A stretch of 64,000 nt of DNA from Candidatus Magnetomicrobium cryptolimnococcus (lineage in GTDB: Bacteria; Nitrospirota; Thermodesulfovibrionia; Thermodesulfovibrionales; Magnetobacteriaceae): contig JAGYWI010000010.1 of NCBI GenBank assembly GCA_018606805.1, forward strand, positions 56,602-120,601, given 5' to 3'. The notes under the pieces are model-generated. The model was given only the letters and a program-made list of their open reading frames with translations, did not search any database and was not told the DNA's origin. Both the position numbers and the translations under genes were made by a program. Positions within the stretch are counted from its first letter, which is position 1; every line of letters begins with the position of its first letter. Positions 24,693 to 33,826 of this stretch are shown piece after piece.

Positions 24693-24708
24693 TGGTATGC
24701 TTATTGCA
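24693..24708 (+). promoter_or_regulatory. Sigma-54-like promoter of the flagellar operon
   Basis: TGGTATGCTTATTGCA has GG and GC spaced by ten bases, as in sigma-54 promoters (TGGCACG-N4-TTGCA). It lies 46 nt before the fliL start and immediately after a palindromic element. Sigma-54 control of flagellar export genes is known in many bacteria. No FleQ/FlgR-type activator is in the window. Confidence 0.6.
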
Positions 24709-24753
24709 TTTTTACGTAAATAAAATAAAAAACATATATTGAGGAGTTTGAAT

Positions 24754-25272
24754 ATGGCTGAAGAAACAGATTCCTATGAAGAACAGACGGAGCAGAAGGG
24801 CCAGGGAAAAGGGGCTGGAATGAAAAAAATATTAGTAGTAGTTGGCTTAATAGTGGTTTTGGGTGGTGGTGGGTTTTTTGGTTACAAGCAGTTTATGGCG
24901 CCAAAAAATGGTGCGGGGGATACTAAGACGGAGGCAGCGGCTAAAGGTGAAAAGGCAGCGGCTAAAGAAGATGGGCATACTAAGCTTTTGGTGTTGGGGT
25001 CTTTTATTGTAAATTTGACGGATAATGGCCGTTTTATGAAAGTTGGCATGGATATAGAGGTTGATGAAGCCAACGAGAAGTTAATTGAAAAAAAGATGTC
25101 TGTGCTGAAGGATGCGATTATAATCTTGCTTAGTGGCAAGACTTATGATTCGATAACGAGGCCGGAGGGGAAGGTTCAGTTGAAGGATGAGGTGCTTATG
25201 AGCTTGAATCAAGCACTGGATGCTGACGATATTGTTAAGAACTTGTATTTTACGGAGTTTGTGGTGCAATGA
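24754..25272 (+). CDS. fliL: Flagellar basal body-associated protein FliL
   Basis: About 172 residues from the ATG at 24754 (GAGGAG 7 nt upstream). One membrane helix (ILVVVGLIVVLGGGGFFGY) is followed by a low-complexity linker and the FliL domain (LLVLGSFIVNLTDNGRFMKVGMDIEV, KMSVLKDAIIILLSGKTYDSI). FliL associates with the stator around the motor and supports torque and stator stability. First gene of the operon; its stop overlaps the fliM start. Confidence 0.9.
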   Translation: MAEETDSYEEQTEQKGQGKGAGMKKILVVVGLIVVLGGGGFFGYKQFMAPKNGAGDTKTEAAAKGEKAAAKEDGHTKLLVLGSFIVNLTDNGRFMKVGMDIEVDEANEKLIEKKMSVLKDAIIILLSGKTYDSITRPEGKVQLKDEVLMSLNQALDADDIVKNLYFTEFVVQ

Positions 25273-26246
25273 ACAAGATACTATCTCAGGATGAAATAGA
25301 TGCCCTGTTGAAGGGTGTTCAGACGGGTGATGTTACTGATGCGGAGGCGCCGGAGGAGACAGGGGTTAAGATATATGACCTAACAACTCAGGAGAGGATT
25401 ATACGAGGCAGGATGCCTGGACTTGAGATAGCCAATGAGCGGTTTGCTCGTTTTTTCAGGAACTCTATATCTTCAATCATAATGAAGTTTGTTGATATAA
25501 ACGTACATTCTGTTGAAATGATGAAGTTTAGCGAATTTATGAAGCAGTTGCCTTTGCCGTCCAGCATAAACATATTTAAGATGGAGCCGCTTAAAGGGTA
25601 TTCGCTTTTTGTTATAGGAGCGCCTGCTGTATTTGCCTTTGTGGAGTATTTTTTTGGTGGTACGTCGGCAAGACAAGTGAAGGCAGAGGGGCGGTATTTT
25701 ACCCCGATAGAGCAGCGTATCATTAGAAAGGTTGTTTCTATGGTATTAAAGGACCTTGCTATGGCGTGGAAGGGTATAGCGCCTGTGCAGCCTGAGCATG
25801 TAGGCTCGGAGATGAATCCGCAGTTTGTTACCATAGTAACGCCGACAGAGGTCATCATAAAGATAGAAGTGCATATTGAAGTCGAGGACTTTACTGGCAA
25901 GATGTATTTTTGTATTCCTTATTCAATAATAGAGCCCATTAAAGAAAAATTATACTCAGGCATTCAGGGGGAAAAGTTAGAGACAGACCATCGTTGGGTC
26001 AATAGATTAAAAGATGTGTTAGGTTCTTCCATGGTAGATGTTATAGTGGAGCTTGGTACTATTGAGCTTACGCTTGAAGACATACTGTCGTTGACACCAA
26101 ATATGATATTGCCGATTAATAAGTCAGTGGATGAAGACTTATTAGTAAGGATAGAGGGGGTTGCTAAGTTTGTTGGTAAGGCTGGGACTAGTAGAGGGTA
26201 TCAGGCGATTAAAATTACAGATGTAATATCTGAAATAAGGGAGTAA
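25269..26246 (+). CDS. fliM: Flagellar motor switch protein FliM
   Basis: A 325-residue protein with the N-terminal CheY-binding motif ILSQDEIDALLKG, the middle CheC-like domain (YDLTTQERIIRGRMPGLEIANERFARFFRN, PLKGYSLFVIGAPAVFAFVEYFFGG) and a C-terminal SpoA domain (VDVIVELGTIELTLEDILSLTPNMILPINK). It forms the C ring with FliN and receives the CheY-phosphate signal. Overlaps fliL by 4 nt. Confidence 0.95.
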   Translation: MNKILSQDEIDALLKGVQTGDVTDAEAPEETGVKIYDLTTQERIIRGRMPGLEIANERFARFFRNSISSIIMKFVDINVHSVEMMKFSEFMKQLPLPSSINIFKMEPLKGYSLFVIGAPAVFAFVEYFFGGTSARQVKAEGRYFTPIEQRIIRKVVSMVLKDLAMAWKGIAPVQPEHVGSEMNPQFVTIVTPTEVIIKIEVHIEVEDFTGKMYFCIPYSIIEPIKEKLYSGIQGEKLETDHRWVNRLKDVLGSSMVDVIVELGTIELTLEDILSLTPNMILPINKSVDEDLLVRIEGVAKFVGKAGTSRGYQAIKITDVISEIRE

Positions 26247-26250
26247 TAGC

Positions 26251-26574
26251 ATGGATAATATACAAAATGCCCACTTTGGGGAGCTTTCAAATGGCAATGA
26301 TTCTAAGGCACAGCCAAGGGATATTAAGTTTTTATTAGATGTACCATTAACTGTTACGGTGGAGATTGGGCGCACGAAGATGCTTATAAACGATCTGTTG
26401 CAGTTAGGGCAAGGCTCTATTATCGAGCTGGATAAGTTAGCGGGGGAGTCCATGGAGATACTGGTTAACAATAAGGTGATAGCAAAGGGTGAGGTGGTGG
26501 TTGTTAATGACAAGTTTGGGATTAGGCTTACGGATATAATGAGTCCGTCGGATAGGTTAAAGCAGTTGAAATGA
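26251..26574 (+). CDS. fliN: Flagellar motor switch protein FliN
   Basis: A 107-residue protein: short variable N-terminus, then a SpoA/FliN domain (LLDVPLTVTVEIGRTKMLINDLLQLGQGSIIELDKLAGESMEILVNNKVIAKGEVVVVNDKFGIRLTDI). It forms the lower C ring with FliM and docks the export ATPase complex. Starts 4 nt after fliM and overlaps fliO by 4 nt. Confidence 0.95.
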   Translation: MDNIQNAHFGELSNGNDSKAQPRDIKFLLDVPLTVTVEIGRTKMLINDLLQLGQGSIIELDKLAGESMEILVNNKVIAKGEVVVVNDKFGIRLTDIMSPSDRLKQLK

Positions 26575-26867
26575 CCCAGTATTTGATGCAGGCAGGAGGG
26601 GCGCTAGCGATAGTGCTTTTATTGATATTGGCGGCAGCTTTTGTGTTAAGAAAAAAACGCGGGGTGGTGCACAATATGTCGGTGGTGGAGTATTTGGCTG
26701 TTGGCCCAAAGAAAGGCATTGTAGCCGTGAAGGTAGGGGCTGAGGTTTTACTGCTTGGTGTAACGCCGACGGACATTCGGTTATTAAAGTCCATTGATGC
26801 TGACTCCTATATGCCCGAGGGGTTTAGTGCTGATTTAAAAAATCAGTCATTTATCTCAGGACGATAG
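26571..26867 (+). CDS. fliO: Flagellar biosynthesis protein FliO
   Basis: A 98-residue protein with one N-terminal membrane helix (GGALAIVLLLILAAAFVL) and a small cytoplasmic domain (MSVVEYLAVGPKKGIVAVKVGAEVLLLGVTPTDIRLL) characteristic of FliO. It assists assembly of the FliP ring of the export gate. The call rests on motif and its place between fliN and fliP. Confidence 0.85.
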   Translation: MTQYLMQAGGALAIVLLLILAAAFVLRKKRGVVHNMSVVEYLAVGPKKGIVAVKVGAEVLLLGVTPTDIRLLKSIDADSYMPEGFSADLKNQSFISGR

Positions 26868-26891
26868 AGATTTAAAGAGAAAATTATAGTT

Positions 26892-27536
26892 ATGGAACAG
26901 CCTTGGAATTTGGACCATCCCCTGATAGGGGTATTTTTAGCGGTAACTTTTCTGTCGTTTTTACCGGCAGTGCTTATCATGTTTACGTCTTTTACGCGGA
27001 TTATTATAGTGTTGTCTTTTTTAAGGCAGGCTATTGGAGGGGCTCAGATACCGCCAAATCAGGTTATCATCGGTTTGTCGCTGTTTATGACACTATTTAT
27101 TATGTCGCCAACGCTTGATGCGGTAGCTAAGGTTTCGATAACGCCTTTTATGGAGGAAAAGATAGACATAGTGAGTGCCTTGAAAAATGCAGAGGAGCCG
27201 GCTAAGAAATTCATGTTGCAGCATACGAGGCAGAAGGATATAGCGCTTTTTTTGCGTTTATCAAATGAGGACAATCCGGCCAAGCCGACGGATGTACCTT
27301 TAAAAGTATTGGTGCCGGCTTTTTCTATTAGTGAGTTAAAGACAGCCTTTATTATGGGGTTTCTCATCTATTTGCCGTTTATCATAATAGACATGGTGGT
27401 AGCTAGTGTTATGTTATCAATGGGTATGATGATGGTGCCACCGGTTATGGTGTCCATGCCGTTTAAGTTATTGTTGTTTGTGCTGGTGGATGGGTGGAAT
27501 ATTATTATGGGGTCTTTGGCGAGGAGTTTTCAGTGA
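26892..27536 (+). CDS. fliP: Flagellar export gate protein FliP
   Basis: A 214-residue membrane protein with typical FliP blocks ([81 protein letters not shown]-like, and [22 protein letters not shown]). It lacks the cleavable N-terminal signal found in longer FliP proteins such as that of E. coli; shorter versions are common. Five FliP subunits form the core of the export pore. Confidence 0.95.
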   Translation: [214 protein letters not shown]

Positions 27537-27802
27537 CGGTTGAAATTGTGCGGGATATTTCAAAGGAGGTTTTTATAACGCTCCTAATGGTCTCTGGACC
27601 TATTTTGCTTGTAAGTCTGGTGGTTGGGCTTTTAGTAAGTTTTTTTCAGGCGGTTACTCAGTTACAGGAGTTTACGCTTACATTTGTACCAAAGATTATA
27701 GCGGTTTTTACGGCTATCTTTATATTAATGCCGTTTCTTGCAAGGATTATGATAGCCTTTACAACTAAGATAATTGAAAATCTGCCACAATTTATAAAGT
27801 AA
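27533..27802 (+). CDS. fliQ: Flagellar export gate protein FliQ
   Basis: An 89-residue protein from a GTG at 27533, which overlaps the fliP stop by 4 nt and has GAGGAG 7 nt upstream. Two membrane hairpin helices: ITLLMVSGPILLVSLVVGLLVSFFQAVTQLQEFTLTFVPKIIAVF and the following ILMPFLARIMIAFT, as in all FliQ proteins. It packs around FliP/FliR in the export gate. Confidence 0.95.
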   Translation: MTVEIVRDISKEVFITLLMVSGPILLVSLVVGLLVSFFQAVTQLQEFTLTFVPKIIAVFTAIFILMPFLARIMIAFTTKIIENLPQFIK

Positions 27803-27814
27803 TTTGGGTTTAAG

Positions 27815-28585
27815 ATGACTGACGCTATAGATAATGCCATAATATCAAAGTATCTGATACGGTTTTTATTGATCTTATTAAGAAGCAGCATAGTGTTTAT
27901 GATGCTGCCAGCCTTTAGCAGTAAAAACGTGCCAGCCCAGTATAAGATAGGGCTTGCTATTGCAACGGCGATACTGTTAACGCCTATAGTGGAGGCAAAG
28001 GTGGAAGAAAACCAAGTGTTTTATCTGATAGTCAAAGAGGTCGTTTTTGCTATGGTTATTGGTATGGGTGGGAGGCTGGTTTTTTTGGCTGTCAACATGG
28101 CTGGGCAGTTGATGAGTAATACGATGGCTATGACGATGGCTACGTTGATAGACCCTGAGTTTGGTCAATCTGCGGAGCTTTCAAGACTGCTTGGCATATT
28201 TGCAACGGTAGTGTTTTTCGCGATAGATGCCCATCATGATTTATTGTGGCTTTTAGTTAAAAGCTATGAGATAGTGCCCTTTGGTAAGATTAACTTAGAT
28301 GGGTTAATGTTAAAGGGGATGGAGATATTACAGAAGGCATTTATTTTTGCTATTAAAATAAGCATACCGGTGGTTGTCGGTATGATTGTAACACATTTGA
28401 TGCTTGGGTTTGTTTATAAGGCATCGCCGTCGTTGAACATATTTTTTGTAAGTTATCCGGTATTTATAACGCTTGGGTTTATTATCATGATGGTGAGTGT
28501 ACCGGAGTTTTTGACACTACTTACGCAAATGTTTAAGGAAATGAGCGGTGAAATTCAAAACCTATTATCTATAGCAAGGCAGTAG
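27815..28585 (+). CDS. fliR: Flagellar export gate protein FliR
   Basis: A 256-residue polytopic membrane protein with FliR features: FLLILLRSSIVFMMLPAFSSKNVPAQYKIGLAIATAILL, VVKEVVFAMVIGMGGRLVFLAVNMAGQLMSNTMAMTMATLIDPEFGQSAELSRLL and DLLWLLVKSYEIVPFG. It forms the export gate with FliP and FliQ. Positioned between fliQ and flhB with short spacers. Confidence 0.95.
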   Translation: MTDAIDNAIISKYLIRFLLILLRSSIVFMMLPAFSSKNVPAQYKIGLAIATAILLTPIVEAKVEENQVFYLIVKEVVFAMVIGMGGRLVFLAVNMAGQLMSNTMAMTMATLIDPEFGQSAELSRLLGIFATVVFFAIDAHHDLLWLLVKSYEIVPFGKINLDGLMLKGMEILQKAFIFAIKISIPVVVGMIVTHLMLGFVYKASPSLNIFFVSYPVFITLGFIIMMVSVPEFLTLLTQMFKEMSGEIQNLLSIARQ

Positions 28586-28596
28586 CGTAGACAGTT

Positions 28597-29631
28597 ATGC
28601 CAGGTGGCGGTGAAAAAACTGAAAAAGCGACGCCAAGGAGGCGTCAAAAGGCTAGGGAAAAGGGCCAGGTAGCCAAAAGTCGTGAGCTTACCGGTGGAGT
28701 AGTAACCCTTAGCATAGTTATATACTTGTATTGGGCAGGTCCGGTCTTTGTTGAAAGAATCGGTGGGTCGGCCTCGCGCTTTTTTGCCTTACAGTATGGT
28801 AGCGATCCGTTTACCGTTTTACGCAGCGCTGAGCTTGAGATGTTTTATTTACTGTTTCCGCTCCTTGCTACGGCTATGATAACAGCCATAGTGTGTGAGT
28901 TAGCGCAGGTGGGGTTTTTATTTAAGTCCCTTGATGTAAACTTTGCTAAATTAGACCCTATGAAAGGTATAGGACGCCTTTTTTCGTCAAAATCTATTTC
29001 GGAGTTTTTTAAGAGTCTTATTAAGTTTGCAGCCGGTGTCCTTTTAGTTTATCTGGTTATAAATAGTAATCTGCACGATTACCCACAGCTTATGACAAAG
29101 GATTTTAATCAGATAATGGCACAAGTAGGGTATTATGTTATATGGGCTTTAATTTATGGGCTTATATACATAATGATAGTGGCTATTATCAGTTATTTAA
29201 TGAATATCTGGACACATGAAAAATCCCTCAAGATGAGCAAGCAGGAGATTAAAGAAGAAGTAAAGGAAACGGAAGGAGACCCGAAGATAAAGTCTCGCAT
29301 ACGCAAGGTACAGCGTGAGATGTCAAGAAAGCGTATGATGAGCGAAGTACCGAAGGCTACTGTGGTTATAACAAACCCGACACATATAGCGGTAGCGCTT
29401 TTGTATAAAGATAAGGTTACGCCAGCGCCTAAGCTTATAGCGAAAGGGGAGGGCTATGTGGCACAAAAGATTAAGGAAATAGCTAAGGCACACAACATAC
29501 CGATAGTTGAGGACAAAGCGCTGGCGCGTCTTTTGATAGATGTTAAGCTTAATGGTTACATACCGTCAGAGCTATACAAGGCTGTTGCTAAGGTGCTTGC
29601 ATATATTTATAAACTAAAGAGGCTTGTTTAA
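28597..29631 (+). CDS. flhB: Flagellar export switch protein FlhB
   Basis: A 344-residue protein: basic N-terminus GEKTEKATPRRRQKAREKGQVAKSREL, four membrane segments, then a cytoplasmic domain with the autocleavage motif NPTH (VVITNPTHIAVALLYKD). Cleavage between Asn and Pro switches export from rod/hook to filament substrates. The catalytic motif is intact. No palindromic elements. Confidence 0.95.
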   Translation: MPGGGEKTEKATPRRRQKAREKGQVAKSRELTGGVVTLSIVIYLYWAGPVFVERIGGSASRFFALQYGSDPFTVLRSAELEMFYLLFPLLATAMITAIVCELAQVGFLFKSLDVNFAKLDPMKGIGRLFSSKSISEFFKSLIKFAAGVLLVYLVINSNLHDYPQLMTKDFNQIMAQVGYYVIWALIYGLIYIMIVAIISYLMNIWTHEKSLKMSKQEIKEEVKETEGDPKIKSRIRKVQREMSRKRMMSEVPKATVVITNPTHIAVALLYKDKVTPAPKLIAKGEGYVAQKIKEIAKAHNIPIVEDKALARLLIDVKLNGYIPSELYKAVAKVLAYIYKLKRLV

Positions 29632-29686
29632 AATTTATATGCTGATAAAAAAAACTACTCAGGTGATAGAGGTAAAAACTTAAGTT

Positions 29687-31723
29687 ATGGAAATATTTAA
29701 ATTATTAAGAGAGAATTCCGAGATACTGGTATCGGTAGCAATTGTTGGTATTCTCGGAACAATGCTTTTGCCAATACCGCCTTTTTTACTAGACATATTG
29801 CTGTCGTTTTCGATAGCCATATCTATTATGATAATAGTTACAGGTGTCTATATTCAAAAGCCGTTGGATTTTTCTATATTTCCAACAATCCTACTAATAA
29901 CAACGCTGTATAGGCTTTCGTTAAATGTAGCAACGACGCGCTTGATACTCTTACATGGTGAAGAGGGCATACACGCAGCCGGAGAAGTTATAGGGGCTTT
30001 TGGGGAATTTGTCATTGGTGGCAATTATGCCATAGGGTTAATTATATTTTTTATATTGGTAATAGTTAATTTCGTAGTTATAACGAAGGGCTCTGGTAGA
30101 ATAGCGGAGGTAGCGGCACGGTTTACGTTAGACGGTATGCCCGGTAAACAGATGGCGATAGATGCGGATTTAAATAGTGGACTGATAGACGAACAAGAGG
30201 CCAGACGGCGCCGTGATGATATATCGCAAGAGGCGGACTTTTACGGCGCTATGGATGGTGCTAGTAAGTTTGTGCGTGGGGATGCTATGGCTGGGCTTAT
30301 AATAACGGGTATAAATATAGTAGGCGGTTTACTAATTGGTGTGCTGCAAAAGGGACTACCCGTTGGTGAGGCAGCTAAAACATATACGGTACTAACCGTG
30401 GGTGATGGCTTGGTTGCACAGATACCGGCTCTTTTAATCTCAACGGCGGCTGGTATGGTCGTAACGCGTGCTGGTAAGGAGTCAGACATAGGGCAAGACA
30501 TTGCTAAGCAGATGATAGTAAATCCGAAGGCTTTGTTTACGTCCGCTGGTATTGTCGGGATTTTGTCTATAGTGCCGGGGCTTCCACACTTACCGTTTAT
30601 GATTATAGCCAGTGGTGCGGCTGGTTTGGCTTTTTTAATGAATAAAACCACTAAAAAGGAAAAAGAAGAGGTTAAGCGTAAGGAGACGAAACCGGCAGAG
30701 CCAAGCCTTGAATCCTATATGGAGATAGACCCGCTTACGCTTGAAATCGGCTATGGTCTAATACCGCTTGTAGAAGAGCAAAAGGGAGAGCTCCTTGGTA
30801 AGATTAAATCAATGAGAAGGCAGCTAGCAAGGGAAATCGGTTTTGTAGCCCCATCAATACATATACGCGATAACCTGCAACTGCGCCCGCACGAGTACAG
30901 CTTTATGATAAGAAACATAGAGGCTGCAAGGCATGAGGTGATGATGGGGCACTGGTTGGCTGTGGCAAGTGAGGAAACGGAGCAATTCGATGGCATACCG
31001 GCAAAGGAGCCGGCTTTTGGCTTGCCGGCTTTTTGGATAGAGGAACGTAACGTGGAAAAAGCCCAGATGGCCGGTTTTATGGTTGTAGACACGGCTACAG
31101 TTATAGCTACACACTTAACTGAGCTAATCAGGCGCTTTGCATGGGAGCTTTTAACAAGGGCAGAGGTACAGAGCATGCTTGATACGGTTTCTAAGACCTA
31201 TCCTAAACTTGTAGATGAGCTAATCCCGGGGCATATAACACTTGGTGGTGTGCAGCGTATATTACAGAACCTTTTAAAAGAGCGCGTACCAATTAACGAC
31301 ATTGTGGCAATACTTGAGTCTATACTTGATTATGCACCGGCAACTAAGGATAATGAACTATTAACAGAGTACGTGCGCCAGTGCCTTGCACGGTACATAT
31401 CGAAACAGTACACGACACCCGATGGCAACTTACCGGTGTTAACGTTAGACCCGCGTTTTGAATCACAAATGGCTAGAAGTTTGCAAACGGGCGAGGCAAT
31501 AAGCCCGGATATGATAAATCGGCTCATTAAAGGCATAGAGAAGCTAACACAGAAGGAAAATTTAAAGGGCGTGCAACCCGTCATACTGTGTTCACCTCAC
31601 ATAAGAAGGCTTGTTAGAAAGATTTTGGAAAAATTCATGCCGTCAGTGGTGGTTCTATCCAGTGCGGAAATATCAACAAATGCTAAACTATTCACGTTGG
31701 GGGTTGTGAGATATGAAAATTAA
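29687..31723 (+). CDS. flhA: Flagellar export apparatus protein FlhA
   Basis: A 678-residue protein. The N-terminal membrane half includes the FHIPEP-like region (TLYRLSLNVATTRLILLHG, GRIAEVAARFTLDGMPGKQMAIDADLNSG) and ends at about residue 310. The C-terminal cytoplasmic domain (PLTLEIGYGLIPLVEEQKG ... RVPINDIVAILESILDYA) binds chaperone-substrate complexes. Forms the nonameric ring of the export gate. Overlaps flhF by 11 nt. Confidence 0.95.
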   Translation: MEIFKLLRENSEILVSVAIVGILGTMLLPIPPFLLDILLSFSIAISIMIIVTGVYIQKPLDFSIFPTILLITTLYRLSLNVATTRLILLHGEEGIHAAGEVIGAFGEFVIGGNYAIGLIIFFILVIVNFVVITKGSGRIAEVAARFTLDGMPGKQMAIDADLNSGLIDEQEARRRRDDISQEADFYGAMDGASKFVRGDAMAGLIITGINIVGGLLIGVLQKGLPVGEAAKTYTVLTVGDGLVAQIPALLISTAAGMVVTRAGKESDIGQDIAKQMIVNPKALFTSAGIVGILSIVPGLPHLPFMIIASGAAGLAFLMNKTTKKEKEEVKRKETKPAEPSLESYMEIDPLTLEIGYGLIPLVEEQKGELLGKIKSMRRQLAREIGFVAPSIHIRDNLQLRPHEYSFMIRNIEAARHEVMMGHWLAVASEETEQFDGIPAKEPAFGLPAFWIEERNVEKAQMAGFMVVDTATVIATHLTELIRRFAWELLTRAEVQSMLDTVSKTYPKLVDELIPGHITLGGVQRILQNLLKERVPINDIVAILESILDYAPATKDNELLTEYVRQCLARYISKQYTTPDGNLPVLTLDPRFESQMARSLQTGEAISPDMINRLIKGIEKLTQKENLKGVQPVILCSPHIRRLVRKILEKFMPSVVVLSSAEISTNAKLFTLGVVRYEN

Positions 31724-32975
31724 GAAGATACAGGCAAAGAGCTTTGCCGAGGCACTGGCCAAAGTGAAAGAAGAGCTTAGTGAGGACGCTATAATACTGT
31801 CTACGGAAGAAAAAAAGGGACCGCCTGCTGTTGTGGAGGTTACGGCTGCTGTGGATTTTGATCTTGATAGCGAGCTAGACAGCGCTTCTAGTATAAAACA
31901 ATCTGTGGCCTTTGCTAAACACTTAGAAGGCAGGCTGGCAGCCAAAGAGGATAAGGTACAGGTATCAAAGGGGCAAAAGAAAAAAGATGAACTAAAAGCA
32001 CCTATAGCAAATTCCCCAGTGCCAAAACCGTTAGCCCCGCAATCGGCTGCTACTTTAAGTAAAGACGAAGAGCCTGTTAAAGGAGAGCCCTCAGTAAATC
32101 CCAATGTAAGTACCAGTACGGAAATAAGACAGATTGTTAACGAGGTAGCCCAAGAGATAAGAAACGAGATAGAGACCCTGCGCGATACCATAGTTGATAT
32201 GAAAAACGTCGGCTTTGAGATGACGCTGCCACCAAAGAAAAAGAGCCTTTTGTATTTTTTAAAAGAGCGCGCCATTAAAGAAGAATATGCCCTTTTACTG
32301 TGTGAAAAGGCCACCGATGTTGAAGACATAGCGGAACTCATCGTGTCAAATATTAAAGTGAAAAAAATCGGCATGGATATGAAATCTATAATGTTAATAG
32401 GCCCAACTGGTGTGGGTAAGACCACAACAATAGCAAAATTAGCAGCGCACGCCATCCGCGAGGGTAAAAAAACCACTATAATAAACCTAGACACCTACCG
32501 CATCGGTGCTGTCGAGCAGTCGCGCATATACTCAAGAATACTGGGCATACCGCTATCCGTGGTGTCCTCACCGCGTGAGCTCAAAAGCACGCTATCACGT
32601 GCTGCTGAAACAAGAGACCTCATATTCATAGACACGGCAGGACGTAACCCGCGCGATGAGCAATACATAGAAACACTGTCTGAAATCTGCGAAACGGACG
32701 TCCCTATAGAAGTACACCTTTTAATAAGCGCCAATAGTGATGATGAAACCATGATAGACAGCTACAGATACTACCGTAAGCTGCCAGTAAACTACATAGC
32801 CTTTACAAAGGTGGATGAGGCTGTTCGGTTTGGCTCGCTATACAATATACTATTAACATACCAAAAACCAGTGGCATACATAACAACGGGCCAAAATGTA
32901 CCAAACGATATAGAGTTTGCCCGTGTGGATAGGCTTGCTAACCTAATACTGAAAAAAGGAGCTCACTATAAATGA
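31713..32975 (+). CDS. flhF: Flagellar GTPase FlhF
   Basis: A 420-residue SRP-type GTPase: MKIKKIQAKSFAEALAKVKEELSEDAIILSTEE N-terminal segment, a charged linker, an N domain, then the G domain with P-loop GPTGVGKTTTIAKLA, TYRIGAVEQ, FIDTAGRNPRD and FTKVDEAVRFGSL. FlhF sets the place of polar flagella. Together with FlhG downstream this suggests a polar or defined flagellar arrangement. Start overlaps flhA; stop overlaps flhG. Confidence 0.95.
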   Translation: MKIKKIQAKSFAEALAKVKEELSEDAIILSTEEKKGPPAVVEVTAAVDFDLDSELDSASSIKQSVAFAKHLEGRLAAKEDKVQVSKGQKKKDELKAPIANSPVPKPLAPQSAATLSKDEEPVKGEPSVNPNVSTSTEIRQIVNEVAQEIRNEIETLRDTIVDMKNVGFEMTLPPKKKSLLYFLKERAIKEEYALLLCEKATDVEDIAELIVSNIKVKKIGMDMKSIMLIGPTGVGKTTTIAKLAAHAIREGKKTTIINLDTYRIGAVEQSRIYSRILGIPLSVVSSPRELKSTLSRAAETRDLIFIDTAGRNPRDEQYIETLSEICETDVPIEVHLLISANSDDETMIDSYRYYRKLPVNYIAFTKVDEAVRFGSLYNILLTYQKPVAYITTGQNVPNDIEFARVDRLANLILKKGAHYK

Positions 32976-33817
32976 TGAGGAGGGCTGGACAGGGTAGTAG
33001 AAATCATGTAAAAACGATAGCCGTTGCTAGCGGAAAAGGAGGGGTTGGCAAAACTAACTTAGTGGCTAATTTAGCTATTTCAATGAAAAAGATGGGCTAT
33101 GAAGTGCTAATATTAGATGCTGACCTTGCCTTAAATAATATAGATGTACTGCTGCATCTAGCCCCACGGTACAATATTCAACACGTACTAAACGGTGATA
33201 TGATGCTAAAAGATATATTGATAGAAGGCCCGCATGGCATAAAAATCCTGCCGGCCTCTTCCGGTGTGCAAGAGCTAACGTCTTTGGATGAGTTTCAACG
33301 CCTAAGATTAATAGAGGAGTTTGAAGCCTACGACGAACCCATAGACGTGCTTTTAATTGACACGGCAGCAGGGGTTTCAAGCAATGTAGCTTTTTTTTGT
33401 ATAGCGGCTCAGGAAATCATAATAATAGCCTCACCTGAGCCTACGGCTTTAACTGATGCTTACGCACTTATTAAGGTGTTGTACACAAGGTATCAGGAAA
33501 AGGAATTTAGCGTTTTGGTTAACGCTGTTAATGACGAAGTGGAGGCTGTCGAGGTATTTAAACGGTTATACACGGCAGCTGATAGATTTTTAAATATTTC
33601 ACTTGATTATCTTGGTTATATACCTTATGATGATTCTGTACGTAAATCTGTAAGGCAGCAGCGGGCTTTTGTTGAGGCCTTTCCTAATAGTGATGCCTCA
33701 AGAAATATTAATATAGTAGCTAATGAGATACTAAGTAGGTCAAAAAACAAGGTAAAAGGGTCTTTACAGTTTTTTATAGGTAATCTCTTATCAACAACGA
33801 CTGATTCAACAGTATAA
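32972..33817 (+). CDS. flhG: Flagellar number regulator FlhG (MinD-like ATPase)
   Basis: A 281-residue MinD/ParA-type ATPase with deviant Walker A VASGKGGVGKTNLVANLA, LDADLALNNIDVLL, and LIDTAAGVSSNVAFF. The C-terminus carries a short amphipathic stretch (LQFFIGNLLST). FlhG restrains FlhF and so the number of flagella. Overlaps flhF by 4 nt. Confidence 0.93.
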   Translation: MMRRAGQGSRNHVKTIAVASGKGGVGKTNLVANLAISMKKMGYEVLILDADLALNNIDVLLHLAPRYNIQHVLNGDMMLKDILIEGPHGIKILPASSGVQELTSLDEFQRLRLIEEFEAYDEPIDVLLIDTAAGVSSNVAFFCIAAQEIIIIASPEPTALTDAYALIKVLYTRYQEKEFSVLVNAVNDEVEAVEVFKRLYTAADRFLNISLDYLGYIPYDDSVRKSVRQQRAFVEAFPNSDASRNINIVANEILSRSKNKVKGSLQFFIGNLLSTTTDSTV

Positions 33818-33826
33818 GTGGTGAGT

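Larger units (their letters stand above)
24210..24753. other. Spacer with three hairpins and a palindromic element before fliL
   Basis: No gene seen. A partial palindromic element follows the regulator stop (24209-24235). Hairpins: 24313-24339 (AAAGGGGGAG / CTCCCCCTTT), 24347-24410 (27-bp perfect stem starting AAATCGGCAATGG) and 24513-24552 (GCTGGGGAAAACCCTTTT / AAAAGGGTTTTCCCCAGC followed by TCTTTTATTTTTTC). The third is a strong terminator. A complete element at 24668-24691 directly precedes the sigma-54-like site. Confidence 0.7.
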
